A DNA stretch of 64,000 nt from Acinetobacter albensis (GTDB lineage: Bacteria > Pseudomonadota > Gammaproteobacteria > Pseudomonadales > Moraxellaceae), in the NCBI RefSeq assembly GCF_900095025.1, contig NZ_FMBK01000002.1:62001-126000 (forward strand), written 5' to 3'. The translations under genes were made by a program, and so were the position numbers. Below the pieces are notes generated by a model, which was not told where the DNA came from, ran no database searches, and worked only from the letters and a program-made list of their open reading frames with translations. Shown piece by piece: positions 35,818 through 47,030 of the stretch (positions are counted from its first letter, which is position 1; every line of letters begins with the position of its first letter).

Positions 35818-37236
35818 TTAATTTACTTTTCGGTAGAAAAGATAATAACTCAGGTAACAGCCTGCAATAAAAAGCAAACATCCAATAAAGCCTGGCAGCA
35901 TTTCTGGATCGGTTGCCATACTAATGCCAGTAATAAAGCAGAACACGAAACCTAAAATAGGCACTATTGGGAATAAAGGTGCAGCAAAGCCCAATTCTTT
36001 CGCTGTACGGCCTTGTTTATACCATTGTCGACGGAAATTGAATTGACTCAAGCAAATGCTCATCCAAACAATGACCATAGTAAAAGCAGCGATACCCAAG
36101 AGATTTTTAAAAATAGTTTCAGGTGCAAATTGTTCAGATAATAAACCTGGAATTGCGCCAAACATGGTGACAATAATCGCAACAAAAGGAATACCACGAT
36201 GATTTAATTTAGAGAACACCGCAGGCAGTTGTTTTTTGTCAGACAAAGACCACATCATTCGTGATGCCGCATATAAACCAGAATTGGCAGCAGAGAGCAG
36301 GGCGGTAATAATGACAAAGCGAATAATGTCTTCCGCATAAGGAATACCAATATAAGTAAATACAGTCACGAATGGACTACTACTCACCCCGTGCGCATCC
36401 AAACCTGCCAACTGATGTGGTAGCAGTGCACTAATCACCACAATAGTACCCACAAAGAAAATCAGGAGACGCCAAATCGCAGCATTGATTGCTTTAGGAA
36501 CATTTTTGGCAGGATCTTGGGTTTCACCCGCAGCTACGCCAATTAATTCTGTTCCTGAAAATGCAAAATTGACAATCAACATGGTAGCAAAAATAGGGAA
36601 CAGACCTTGCGGAAACCAACCCTCAGCGGTCAAGTTACTAAATAAAGGTGCAGAGGTGTGACCGTGGAATGAAAGAACACCAAAAATGGCCAATAAACCT
36701 AAAATAATAAAACTGATCACTGTGATGACTTTGACCAAAGACAGCCAAAACTCAGATTCTGCAAACCATTTCGTAGAGCTCATATTGAGTCCAAAAATAA
36801 TTGCTGCAAAAGTTAATGTCCAAATCCAAACTGAAATTTGAGGAAACCATTCCTGCATCAGCAAAGCTGCTGCAGTAAACTCAGTGCCTAAAGTTGCAGT
36901 CCAAGTTAACCAATATAACCAAGTGATCGTATAGCCCGTGCCTGGGCCAATATATTTTTGCGCGTACGTTCCAAATGAGCCAGATTCAGGCATATGTACA
37001 GCAAGTTCACCTAAACACAGCATTACAGCATAGGCAATTAAACCACCTAAAATGTACGCAAGAATGGCACCTACAGGCCCCGTTTGTGCAATGACTTCAC
37101 CCGAACCTAAAAATAACCCTGTTCCGATTGCGCCACCCAGCGAAATCATGACCAAGTGTCGAGTACTCATAGCGCGTTTTAATGGCGCAGAATTGCCCTG
37201 ATGCGAAGCATCATTCGGAGTATGAGATGACTGCAT
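35818..37236 (-). CDS. APC-family amino-acid permease (AAT type)
   Basis: 472 residues with twelve hydrophobic segments. The family motif at the first helix is HLVMISLGGAIGTGLFLGSG, the third segment has LGELAVHMPESGSFGTYA, and helix 6 region reads GTELIGVAAGETQDPAKNVP. This is the group of LysP, AroP, GabP and ProY; the GTELIGVAAGE block is closest to lysine/basic amino-acid permeases, but I do not assign a substrate. Upstream is a tRNA-Glu gene on the same strand. Confidence 0.9.
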   Translation of the reverse strand: MQSSHTPNDASHQGNSAPLKRAMSTRHLVMISLGGAIGTGLFLGSGEVIAQTGPVGAILAYILGGLIAYAVMLCLGELAVHMPESGSFGTYAQKYIGPGTGYTITWLYWLTWTATLGTEFTAAALLMQEWFPQISVWIWTLTFAAIIFGLNMSSTKWFAESEFWLSLVKVITVISFIILGLLAIFGVLSFHGHTSAPLFSNLTAEGWFPQGLFPIFATMLIVNFAFSGTELIGVAAGETQDPAKNVPKAINAAIWRLLIFFVGTIVVISALLPHQLAGLDAHGVSSSPFVTVFTYIGIPYAEDIIRFVIITALLSAANSGLYAASRMMWSLSDKKQLPAVFSKLNHRGIPFVAIIVTMFGAIPGLLSEQFAPETIFKNLLGIAAFTMVIVWMSICLSQFNFRRQWYKQGRTAKELGFAAPLFPIVPILGFVFCFITGISMATDPEMLPGFIGCLLFIAGCYLSYYLFYRKVN

Positions 37237-37345
37237 AAGAGAAAAGAAAGAGAGAAAGGAAGCGAGCTATTGTAGTGAAAAACTACAAATCTGCAATGTA
37301 ATAATAGTGAATAATGAAGCTTGAATGATCGTATGGCACGATATA

Positions 37346-37421
37346 TGGCGACCCTACGGGGATTCGAACCCCGGTTACCGCCGTGAAAGGGCGATGTCCT
37401 AGGCCTCTAGACGATAGGGTC
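37346..37421 (-). tRNA. tRNA-Glu (TTC), copy 3
   Basis: 76 bases with CCA, acceptor stem GACCCTA/TAGGGTC, identical in sequence to copy 1. It stands about 110 bases upstream of the permease gene on the same strand. Confidence 0.97.
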
Positions 37422-37802
37422 GTATTGAGGTGATGGGTATAGTATGGATTTTTCCCGAACCTGTCAAACTTGTGTAGCCGTTTTTTTGAAATATTGAATT
37501 AAGTGGATAAAATTAACACTCTTACTTTAGAAAGTAAGTTTTCTTAATTTAAATTCAAGCTCATTTATAATCAAAGTGATTATTTTATAAAAAATCTAGG
37601 TGCAGATGAGGACGAAGATTAAGTAAGAATAAATTCATTGAAAAATGATAAATATTGATCATGTCTAATAATAAATTGAAATTTTTAAAATAAACAGTCA
37701 GATGAAAAATTAAAATTATCTTAACTAGAGGGCAGAGGAAAAAGTATTTTGAATAATCTTTTTAATAATGAGTCGATTGAAATAGCAGGATTAAAAAATA
37801 TA
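37422..37802. other. AT-rich intergenic region between two tRNA-Glu genes
   Basis: About 380 bases with no gene found. It must contain the promoter of copy 3. No terminator with a clear T-tract could be singled out for copy 4. Confidence 0.4.
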
Positions 37803-37878
37803 TGGCGTCCCTACGGGGATTCGAACCCCGGTTACCGCCGTGAAAGGGCGATGTCCTAGGCCTCTAGACGATAGGGAC
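37803..37878 (-). tRNA. tRNA-Glu (TTC), copy 4
   Basis: 76 bases with CCA, acceptor stem GTCCCTA/TAGGGAC, otherwise identical to the other copies. It begins 19 bases after the rnt stop codon on the same strand, so it may be read from the pyrC-rnt transcript. Confidence 0.97.
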
Positions 37879-37897
37879 GTATGAGGATGGCGGTATC

Positions 37898-38557
37898 TTA
37901 TTGATCCGCCACCAGTGTGTCAAGTAAGTGAGGTGCGAGTTTGTTCAAAATATAGCAAAACAGTTCAGCTGTTTTCTGTGTGTCGTATAAAGCAGAGTGA
38001 GCTTCTTTACCATCAAACTCAATTCCAGCTTGAATACATGATTTTGCCAACACTGTTTGTCCAAACATGACTGCACTTAAAGTCACGGTATCAAACACAG
38101 AAAAACTATGAAAAGGGCTCTGATTTTTAGTGCCTGTTCGCGTAATGGCTGCTTGTAAAAAGCCAAGATCAAAATGTGCATTATGTCCAACTAAAACAGC
38201 ATGGGTGCAATTTTGCTGGCGACGAACCTCATTGACTGCTTTAAAAATACGCTTCATTGCGGTTTTTTCATCTTCAGCCATTGCTATTCGCATAGGATTT
38301 GAAGGGTCAATCCCGATGAATTCAAGTGAACGACGATCTAAATGCGCACCTTCAAATGGATTGATATGCGCATGGTATGCTTGACCTGGAACAAATTCCC
38401 CTTGTTCATTATAAACAATGGGAATGGCTGCAATTTCGAGTAAAGCATCGGTTTGTGAATTGAAACCTGCTGTCTCAACATCGACCACGACAGGTAAAAA
38501 GCCGCGAAAACGCTGACCCATAATGGGTAGGGTTACATCTGTCACACTTTTCTCCAT
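37898..38557 (-). CDS. rnt: Ribonuclease T
   Basis: 219-residue DEDDh exonuclease that trims 3' ends of tRNA and other stable RNAs. Catalytic motifs: [32 protein letters not shown] and [14 protein letters not shown]. RNase T-specific sequence is seen in [20 protein letters not shown]. The 3' end is followed within 20 bases by a tRNA-Glu gene, a fitting neighbour. The start overlaps the pyrC end by 16 bases. Confidence 0.95.
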   Translation of the reverse strand: MEKSVTDVTLPIMGQRFRGFLPVVVDVETAGFNSQTDALLEIAAIPIVYNEQGEFVPGQAYHAHINPFEGAHLDRRSLEFIGIDPSNPMRIAMAEDEKTAMKRIFKAVNEVRRQQNCTHAVLVGHNAHFDLGFLQAAITRTGTKNQSPFHSFSVFDTVTLSAVMFGQTVLAKSCIQAGIEFDGKEAHSALYDTQKTAELFCYILNKLAPHLLDTLVADQ

Positions 38558-39582
38558 GGAATGGTTTTACCTGCATAAAGCGGGATAATCTGTTCACCAT
38601 CCAAGTAATCTAAACTTGTCGGAACCACTTGATCTTCTTTGACTAGGGTAATTGTATTGGTATTACGCGGTAGACCATAAAAATCTGCACCAAAATGGCT
38701 GGCGAAACCTTCTAAGCGTTCAATTTTACCCACTTGATCAAAAGCCTGAGCATATAATTCAATGGCCGTCGGTGCACTATAACAACCCGCACAACCACAT
38801 GCATTTTCTTTAGCATCTTTTGAGTGGGGCGCACTATCAGTACCCAAGAAAAACTTAGGATTCGCACTGGTGGCTACTTCTAGCAAAGTTTGTTGATGAG
38901 TTTGACGTTTTAAAATAGGCAAACAATAGAAGTGTGGTTTTATACCGCCGACAAGCATGTCATTACGATTAAACAATAAATGCTGAGGCGTAATGGTTGC
39001 AGCAACATTACGGTCTTGCTCGAGTACAAAATTGGCAGCTTCACTGGTCGTGATATGTTCAAGAACTAATTTAAGTTTTGGAAATTGTTTCAGTAAGGGA
39101 GCGAGCACTTCATCAATGAAGCGTTTTTCACGATCAAAAATATCGACATGCTGATGAGTGACTTCACCATGAAGCAGTAACGGAACTTGATGTTCTTCAA
39201 GTTGTTCAATCACAGCATAAACTTTACGAATATCACTGACACCGTTGTCTGAATTTGTCGTTGCACCAGCAGGATATAACTTGATGGCATTCACAAATTC
39301 CGAGTCTTTTATTTTTTTAACTTCACTCGGCTCAGTGTGATCGGTAAAATAAAGCACCATGCGTGGGTCGAAATTTACCCCATCAGGTACATGCGCTAAT
39401 ATACGTTCACGATAAGCGATCGCTTCTTCTACTGTTTTTACAGGAGGAACAGTGTTTGGCATACAAATTGCGCGCGCAAATTGATTGGCTAAGTCAGGCA
39501 CTGTTCGTTTTAAAGCAAGTCCATCACGAAGATGTGCATGCCAATCGTCTGGCTGGAGAAGAGTGATCGTATTCAAGGTCAT
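38542..39582 (-). CDS. pyrC: Dihydroorotase (class II)
   Basis: 346 residues. It closes N-carbamoyl-aspartate to dihydroorotate in pyrimidine synthesis. Zinc-ligand motifs: [23 protein letters not shown] (carboxylated Lys), [16 protein letters not shown], and FLGTDSAPH (catalytic Asp). The ATG at 39582 is preferred; a TTG nine bases upstream is in frame. It overlaps rnt, suggesting one transcript. Confidence 0.95.
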   Translation of the reverse strand: MTLNTITLLQPDDWHAHLRDGLALKRTVPDLANQFARAICMPNTVPPVKTVEEAIAYRERILAHVPDGVNFDPRMVLYFTDHTEPSEVKKIKDSEFVNAIKLYPAGATTNSDNGVSDIRKVYAVIEQLEEHQVPLLLHGEVTHQHVDIFDREKRFIDEVLAPLLKQFPKLKLVLEHITTSEAANFVLEQDRNVAATITPQHLLFNRNDMLVGGIKPHFYCLPILKRQTHQQTLLEVATSANPKFFLGTDSAPHSKDAKENACGCAGCYSAPTAIELYAQAFDQVGKIERLEGFASHFGADFYGLPRNTNTITLVKEDQVVPTSLDYLDGEQIIPLYAGKTIPWRKV

Positions 39583-39709
39583 TTCAATCAAAGAAATAAA
39601 ACAAATGATAATCTATATAGGTTTAAAATGGTAACGCCAATTCAGGACAAATGGCGAGAGATATACCATTCTGAAGCTAAAAACTATGTTATTTTAAATA
39701 TTAATAAAA

Positions 39710-40987
39710 ATGACATCATGCTTGCATATGAACGACAAGTATAATTTAGCAAAACTACAAGACGATAAAGAAAAAATAGAACGACTAATTGCACATCAAA
39801 GTCGCCGTGTCGGCCACGTTTTTCCGAAAGAAATGGAACATGAGTTTTGGGCGAAAAATTTAGAACGTGCACGCAAACATGTCGAAAAATATGTGTGGAG
39901 TGGAGTTCTCGTTTATTTTATTTTTATCGTGGTCATGGTGCCAACAGATTATTTCATCATTGACCAACAATATTTCTTGGATGATTTTGTTCGCTCTCTG
40001 ATCAGTTTGACTAATGTAGGTCTGTGTTTACTGATTTTATTTTTCTTTGCTTATTTTTCTAAATTGCGTCCTTATTTTACTTACGCCAGTATTTTTCTGA
40101 TGTTTTGGGCTATTGTTTCAACTTCATGGCTCACCATGACAGCAAAAACCATTGAACTCCAACATCAAGCCATGGCGATTGTGGGTATAATTTATATTCT
40201 CAGCTATATTTTGACTGGGGTAAAGCCTATTTACTTGCTATTCACGGGTCTATTGGCAGCGCTGGCGACAATTATTTTGTTTGCTACATTTAATATTCAT
40301 TTTAATACGATTGCACTTGCACGAATTTTATTCGGAAGTTGTTTGCTGGGTTTTGTCATTAGCCACATGATTTTTGCACGCGAACGAATGATCTATTTAT
40401 ATGCATTACGCGCTAAAATTAGTGAGAATATTCATCGTATTTATAATTCAGAATTATTACATTTAAGTCAGCATGATGAGCTAACTAAAATCTCTAACCG
40501 TCGAACCTTTGATGAAACCCTAGATACACTTTTTCAACAGGCGCGTGAAAATGAAACCTCTTTGTCTATTTTATTCATTGATGTAGATTTTTTTAAAAAA
40601 TATAACGATTTTTATGGTCATCAAAAAGGTGACAATGTCATCTCTGCAATCGCAAAATCGATAAAAAATGCCATACGTCATATGGACTTTGTTGCTCGCT
40701 ATGGCGGAGAAGAGTTTGTGGTTTTATTGCCAGAAACCAATGCACATGGCGCATATGCCGTGGCTTCAAATATCTATAAAGCGATTGAGCGTTTAGAAAT
40801 TTCACATGAGAAATCTTCGGTATCCGATTACATTACGATTAGTTTGGGAATTACCGTTTATCAGGGTGAAACTGAAATTAATAAAGATGAATTATTGGTG
40901 GTTGCGGATCAAGCTTTGTACCGAGCGAAAGAGTTAGGCCGTAATCAAATTTATTACCAATCGATACGTACGATTCAAACGATCTAA
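39710..40987 (+). CDS. Membrane-anchored diguanylate cyclase (GGDEF)
   Basis: 425 residues. A charged N-terminal cytoplasmic stretch, about six membrane helices (roughly residues 65-230), then a GGDEF domain at about 255-415. The active-site loop reads GGEEF, with DVDFFKKYND for metal binding; an inhibitory-site motif RHMD stands five residues before GGEEF. It therefore looks catalytically competent and product-inhibited, making cyclic di-GMP. The sensory input is unknown. An ATG at 39728 is an alternative start. It converges on argG across a shared terminator. Confidence 0.9.
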   Translation: MTSCLHMNDKYNLAKLQDDKEKIERLIAHQSRRVGHVFPKEMEHEFWAKNLERARKHVEKYVWSGVLVYFIFIVVMVPTDYFIIDQQYFLDDFVRSLISLTNVGLCLLILFFFAYFSKLRPYFTYASIFLMFWAIVSTSWLTMTAKTIELQHQAMAIVGIIYILSYILTGVKPIYLLFTGLLAALATIILFATFNIHFNTIALARILFGSCLLGFVISHMIFARERMIYLYALRAKISENIHRIYNSELLHLSQHDELTKISNRRTFDETLDTLFQQARENETSLSILFIDVDFFKKYNDFYGHQKGDNVISAIAKSIKNAIRHMDFVARYGGEEFVVLLPETNAHGAYAVASNIYKAIERLEISHEKSSVSDYITISLGITVYQGETEINKDELLVVADQALYRAKELGRNQIYYQSIRTIQTI

Positions 40988-41000
40988 CGGTAAAAATGAT

Positions 41001-41030
41001 AAAAAAACCGCCTGATCAGGCGGTTTTTTT
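41001..41030. terminator. Bidirectional terminator between the GGDEF gene and argG
   Basis: AAAAAAACCGCCTGATCAGG begins a perfect palindrome: ACCGCCTGA/TCAGGCGGT, with A and T runs on both sides. Confidence 0.95.
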
Positions 41031-41041
41031 GCGAGCAAAAA

Positions 41042-42670
<1,629 letters not shown>

Positions 42671-42761
42671 TTCAATCTTCAATCTTCAATCTTCAATCTT
42701 CAATCTTCGATCTTCGATCTTCGATCTTCGATCTTCAATCTTCAATCTTCAATCTTCAATC
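42671..42761. repeat. Heptanucleotide tandem repeat, 13 units
   Basis: Thirteen perfect 7-base units without gaps: five TTCAATC, four TTCGATC, four TTCAATC. The middle block differs from the outer blocks by one base, suggesting block duplication. It lies between argG and lldP. Being noncoding and not a multiple-of-three constraint, its copy number may vary between strains. Confidence 0.95.
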
Positions 42762-42968
42762 GATTGCGCTATAAAATTATTGCAAGATGGAAAAGCTATA
42801 TGAAGCAATGCAAATCAAAAAGAAAAGAACCCAAAAATGAGAGATTGGACTAAAGTTGTAGAGCTAATGAGTTTCCATCTTTTTTTATTAAAAATTAGCT
42901 AAAAAACAATAACAACGAATTTTTCTATTCAACCAATACGACTGAAATCATTATTTAATGACCTCACT

Positions 42969-42983
42969 ATTGGTCATACCAAT
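42969..42983. promoter_or_regulatory. LldR-type operator, distal copy
   Basis: ATTGGTCATACCAAT, a palindrome of the form TTGGT-N3-ACCAA typical of the FadR/LldR/PdhR group of GntR regulators. The gene for such a regulator (lldR) is in the operon downstream. Confidence 0.8.
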
Positions 42984-43073
42984 TTTAATTAAATTAGATA
43001 GCTATTGATCTTTAATTCACTTGATTTTATTATTTAATCATATTTTTGCAGGTTTTTAATTACTTTAGGTTTT

Positions 43074-43088
43074 ATTGGTCATACCAAT
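43074..43088. promoter_or_regulatory. LldR-type operator, proximal copy
   Basis: A second identical ATTGGTCATACCAAT, 105 bases from the first centre to centre and about 67 bases before the lldP start. Identity extends on the right for several bases (TTTAAT). Confidence 0.8.
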
Positions 43089-43154
43089 TTTAATGAAATC
43101 TATAATTCATCAGACCGCTGGTAGCGGACAGATAAGCATTTCAAGGAGATGACA

Positions 43155-44819
43155 ATGCTTCAATCTTGGCAACAAATTTATGACCCTATGGGAAATATCT
43201 GGATTTCTAGTGCAATTGCGATGATCCCGATTGTTTTTTTCTTCCTTGCATTGGCTATCTTTCGTCTTAAAGGTAGCGTGGCAGGAACGATTACCGTTAT
43301 TTTGGCACTTTTGGTTTCACTATTTGCGTATCAAATGCCAGCGACCATGGCATTTGCTTCCTTGGTCTATGGGTTTCTATATGGTTTATGGCCGATTGCG
43401 TGGATCATTATTGGTGCAGTATTTTTATATAAAATTTCAGTAAAAACGGGACAGTTTAATGTTATCCGTTCTTCGATTTTATCCATTACAGAAGATCAGC
43501 GTTTACAGATGTTATTGGTCGGTTTTGCCTTTGGAACCTTCCTTGAAGGTGCCGCAGGTTTCGGTGCTCCTGTTGCCATTACTGCTGCGTTATTGGTGGG
43601 TTTAGGCTTTAAACCTTTATATGCTGCAGGTCTATGCTTAATTGTGAATACTGCACCTGTTGCTTTTGGGGCGATGGGGATTCCAATTATTGTGGCAGGG
43701 CAGGTTTCTGGTGTCGATACCATGGAAATCAGTCAGATGGTGGGTCGTCAGTTACCGTTTATGGTGCCTGTGGTTTTAATTTGGATTATGGCCATTATGG
43801 ATGGTTGGCGTGGGGTTAAGGAAACGTGGCCGGCTATTTTGGTGGGTGGTGGTTCTTTTGCCATCGCACAATATTTAACGTCTAACTTCGTTGGCCCAGA
43901 ACTTCCAGATATTACTGCTGCGATTGCAGCATTGGTCAGTTTAACCATCTTGCTTAAATATTGGAAACCCAAACATATTTTCCGTTTTAGTCAGGAAGAT
44001 GGCCAAGATGATGCAAGTTTAGTTGCCAGTCAGCAACAGACATATAGTCTTGCTCAAATTGCCAAAGCTTGGTCTCCATTCATGATTTTAACTGCCATGG
44101 TGACCATTTGGAGTGTGAAACCTTTTAAAGACTTATTTACTAAAGATGGTGCATTACACGATTTGGTGATTTCAATCAAAGTGCCTTATTTACATCAGTT
44201 GGTACAAAAAATGCCACCTGTAGTACCTGAAATTAAAGATTATGATGCAATTTTTAAATTTGATTGGTTTTCTGCAACGGGAACAGCCATTTTTATCGCC
44301 GCAGTGATTACCATCATTTTCTTGAAAATGAAACCAAAAGACGCAGTTACGACATTTGGTGAAACCATTAATGAATTAAAAGTACCCATTTATTCAATTG
44401 GAATGGTGTTGGCTTTTGCCTTTATTGCCAATTATTCGGGCATGTCTGCCACGTTGGCTTTGGCACTGGCACATACTGGACAAGCTTTTACATTCTTCTC
44501 ACCATTTTTAGGTTGGATTGGCGTATTTCTGACGGGTTCTGATACCTCTGCAAATGCTTTATTTGCTGCATTACAAGCCACTACAGCACAGCAAATCGGT
44601 GTACCTGAAGTGTTACTTGTAGCCGCCAATACCAGTGGTGGTGTGACAGGAAAAATGATTTCTCCACAATCTATTGCAATTGCGTGTGCAGCAGTGGGGC
44701 TTGTGGGTAAAGAGTCTGATTTATTTCGATTTACTGTGAAACACAGTATCGTTTTTACCATAATGATGGGTATCATCATTACCTTACAAGCATATGTGTT
44801 CCCATGGATGATTCCATAA
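43155..44819 (+). CDS. lldP: L-lactate permease
   Basis: 554-residue inner-membrane lactate/proton symporter with about twelve or more hydrophobic segments. It starts [19 protein letters not shown], like E. coli LldP, and contains the conserved [36 protein letters not shown] and [16 protein letters not shown] at 43143-43148 abuts an earlier ATG at 43149, so the ATG at 43155 is preferred. It is the first gene of the lldPRD-dld unit. Confidence 0.95.
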   Translation: MLQSWQQIYDPMGNIWISSAIAMIPIVFFFLALAIFRLKGSVAGTITVILALLVSLFAYQMPATMAFASLVYGFLYGLWPIAWIIIGAVFLYKISVKTGQFNVIRSSILSITEDQRLQMLLVGFAFGTFLEGAAGFGAPVAITAALLVGLGFKPLYAAGLCLIVNTAPVAFGAMGIPIIVAGQVSGVDTMEISQMVGRQLPFMVPVVLIWIMAIMDGWRGVKETWPAILVGGGSFAIAQYLTSNFVGPELPDITAAIAALVSLTILLKYWKPKHIFRFSQEDGQDDASLVASQQQTYSLAQIAKAWSPFMILTAMVTIWSVKPFKDLFTKDGALHDLVISIKVPYLHQLVQKMPPVVPEIKDYDAIFKFDWFSATGTAIFIAAVITIIFLKMKPKDAVTTFGETINELKVPIYSIGMVLAFAFIANYSGMSATLALALAHTGQAFTFFSPFLGWIGVFLTGSDTSANALFAALQATTAQQIGVPEVLLVAANTSGGVTGKMISPQSIAIACAAVGLVGKESDLFRFTVKHSIVFTIMMGIIITLQAYVFPWMIP

Positions 44820-44840
44820 CACGCAATTGAGGTTCGGCAC

Positions 44841-45584
44841 ATGAAAGTCTCTGACAAAGTAGTACAAAACTTACGCATACTGATTGAGCAAGACAATATG
44901 CAGGTTGGAGATCGTTTGCCTGCCGAACGTAAATTATGTGAACAATTGGGTGTTTCGCGTTCATCGTTACGTGAAGCCATTCAGCAACTGATCAGTATGG
45001 GAATTTTGCTCAGTAAAGTCGGAGCAGGTACTTTTTTACAGCAACTTCCTAACAATTGGTCACAAGATCAAATTGTGCAGCCACTCAGTCTATTGATTGA
45101 TCAAGATCCTGCTTATCGTTTTGATGTACAGGAAGCACGAACCATTTTAGAAGGTGGAACGGCTTGGTATGCGGCAGAGCGTGCTACGTCAGAAGACTTA
45201 AAAAATATTCGTGAATGCTACGATCAAATTGCCTATTTTCAGGCACTGGGTGATGACGATCAGGCAGCAAGGGCTGATGCTAAATTTCATCTTGCGATTG
45301 CTGACGCTTCGCATAATTTGGTGCTGATTCAGATGATGCGTAGTCTGTTTGATTTATTGCAATTTAACGTGGTTCTAGGCCGTCGAAAAGTTTATTCAGA
45401 ATCACATCGTTTTGATCAACTGCATGATCAACACTTTCAGGTGATGGCCGCAATTGAACGCCGAGATCCAGAAGCTGCACAAAAAGCAGTCTGTGGACAT
45501 ATTGAGTTTGTAGTGCAACAAGTACGCTCGATTGATGAGGAAGAAGCCCGTCGTCAGCGTGCGAGTCGATTAAACAGGATATAA
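44841..45584 (+). CDS. lldR: GntR/FadR-family lactate regulator LldR
   Basis: 247 residues. N-terminal winged helix-turn-helix ([30 protein letters not shown]) and a FCD-type all-helical effector domain with metal-site His/Asp residues ([19 protein letters not shown]). In E. coli LldR represses or activates the operon depending on L-lactate. Two matching operators lie before lldP. It follows lldP by 21 bases. Confidence 0.93.
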   Translation: MKVSDKVVQNLRILIEQDNMQVGDRLPAERKLCEQLGVSRSSLREAIQQLISMGILLSKVGAGTFLQQLPNNWSQDQIVQPLSLLIDQDPAYRFDVQEARTILEGGTAWYAAERATSEDLKNIRECYDQIAYFQALGDDDQAARADAKFHLAIADASHNLVLIQMMRSLFDLLQFNVVLGRRKVYSESHRFDQLHDQHFQVMAAIERRDPEAAQKAVCGHIEFVVQQVRSIDEEEARRQRASRLNRI

Positions 45585-45589
45585 CTATT

Positions 45590-46744
45590 ATGATTATTTC
45601 TTCTACGAATGATTATCGTGAAGCTGCCAAGCGTCGCTTACCCCCGTTTTTATTTCATTACATTGATGGAGGAGCTTATGCAGAACATACGCTTAAACGT
45701 AATGTGGAAGACTTATCCAAAATTGCTTTAAGACAACGTGTGTTAAATGATATGTCGTCTTTAAGTCTAGAAACTCAGCTTTTTAATGAAACTTTGTCAA
45801 TGCCAGTTGCTTTAGCACCAGTCGGATTAACGGGCATGTATGCACGTCGTGGCGAAGTACAAGCAGCCGTCGCAGCAGATAAAAAAGGTATTCCTTTTAC
45901 GTTGTCGACTGTCTCAGTCTGTCCAATCGAAGAAGTTGCACCTGTAATCAACCGCCCAATGTGGTTTCAACTGTATGTGCTGCGCGACCGTGGCTTTATG
46001 AAAAATGCTTTAGAACGTGCGAAAGCTGCAGGTTGCTCGACGTTGGTTTTTACTGTGGATATGCCTGTACCTGGGGCGCGTTATCGTGATGCACATTCCG
46101 GTATGAGTGGTCCCAATGCCGCTATGCGTCGTTATTTACAATCGATGATGCATCCACAATGGGCATGGGATGTCGGTTTACATGGCCGTCCACATGATTT
46201 GGGCAATATTTCAAAATATTTGGGTAAGCCGACAGGTTTAGAAGATTATATTGGATGGTTAGGCAATAATTTTGATCCGTCTATTTCTTGGAAAGATCTA
46301 GAGTGGATTCGTGAATTTTGGGATGGCCCAATGGTCATCAAAGGGATTTTAGATCCTGAAGATGCCAAAGATGCAGTACGTTTTGGTGCCGATGGTATTG
46401 TCGTTTCAAACCATGGTGGGCGTCAGCTCGATGGTGTGTTATCCAGTGCCCGAGCGTTACCTCCAATTGCAGAGGCCGTTAAAGGCGATATTAAAATTCT
46501 GGCAGATTCAGGTATTCGTAATGGTCTAGATGTGGTGCGCATGCTGGCACTGGGGGCAGATACTTGTATGCTGGGCCGTGCATTTATTTATGCTTTAGGT
46601 GCCGCAGGTGGAGCGGGTGTATCCAATCTTTTGGATTTAATTGAAAAAGAAATGCGTGTAGCGATGACATTAACAGGTGCAAAAACCATTGCGGATATTA
46701 ACTCTGATTGTTTGGTGAAATTGGATCGAGAGTTAGCTGACTAA
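45590..46744 (+). CDS. lldD: L-lactate dehydrogenase, FMN-dependent, quinone-linked
   Basis: 384 residues of the alpha-hydroxy-acid oxidase family. It oxidises L-lactate to pyruvate at the membrane. Features: [31 protein letters not shown], catalytic His and Arg in [17 protein letters not shown], and FMN phosphate site [21 protein letters not shown]. It starts five bases after lldR. Confidence 0.96.
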   Translation: MIISSTNDYREAAKRRLPPFLFHYIDGGAYAEHTLKRNVEDLSKIALRQRVLNDMSSLSLETQLFNETLSMPVALAPVGLTGMYARRGEVQAAVAADKKGIPFTLSTVSVCPIEEVAPVINRPMWFQLYVLRDRGFMKNALERAKAAGCSTLVFTVDMPVPGARYRDAHSGMSGPNAAMRRYLQSMMHPQWAWDVGLHGRPHDLGNISKYLGKPTGLEDYIGWLGNNFDPSISWKDLEWIREFWDGPMVIKGILDPEDAKDAVRFGADGIVVSNHGGRQLDGVLSSARALPPIAEAVKGDIKILADSGIRNGLDVVRMLALGADTCMLGRAFIYALGAAGGAGVSNLLDLIEKEMRVAMTLTGAKTIADINSDCLVKLDRELAD

Positions 46745-46863
46745 GTTATTTATTCATAAATTGTTACAACCACAGGTGTTGGTTTGAATTTATTGTTCTG
46801 GCGTAGGTAATGTCTTACTTTTGATGGATGAGCAGTGTACTGCGCAAGGTAACAAAATCCTTT

Positions 46864-46918
46864 GTTGAGCAGAAGGAACGTCCTTGTTCCTCTGCTCAAC
46901 AGCGGCATCCATGCCGCT
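46864..46918. repeat. Paired hairpins between lldD and dld, possible dispersed intergenic element
   Basis: A 15-bp stem with one bulged A (GTTGAGCAGAAGGAAC at 46864-46879 against GTTCCTCTGCTCAAC at 46886-46900) is followed directly by a perfect hairpin AGCGGCAT/ATGCCGCT (46901-46918). Neither is followed by a T-run, so this is not an ordinary terminator. It could be an RNA-stability or processing element, or a copy of a repeat family; the latter needs a genome-wide check. Confidence 0.55.
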
Positions 46919-47030
46919 AATCACGATAGCTGATATTGGGATAAATCATTCTTATTTTGAAAGTTGGTTTCTCATTTTAGTTATTAGATTTTATTAAAAA
47001 GCTAGAAAATCTAAATATGCAGGGTATCAA

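Noticed and set aside
34553..37878. Repeated tRNA-Glu blocks as a mobile element or duplication of a larger unit
   Set aside because: Similarity stops at the tRNA ends; the flanking sequences differ.
42671..42761. Heptamer array considered as a CRISPR or iteron origin
   Set aside because: Units are contiguous with no spacers, so not CRISPR; no replication gene or DnaA boxes are nearby, so no support for an origin.
46864..46918. Hairpins between lldD and dld as a Rho-independent terminator
   Set aside because: No T-run follows either stem; they are kept as a possible repeat or RNA-processing element instead.
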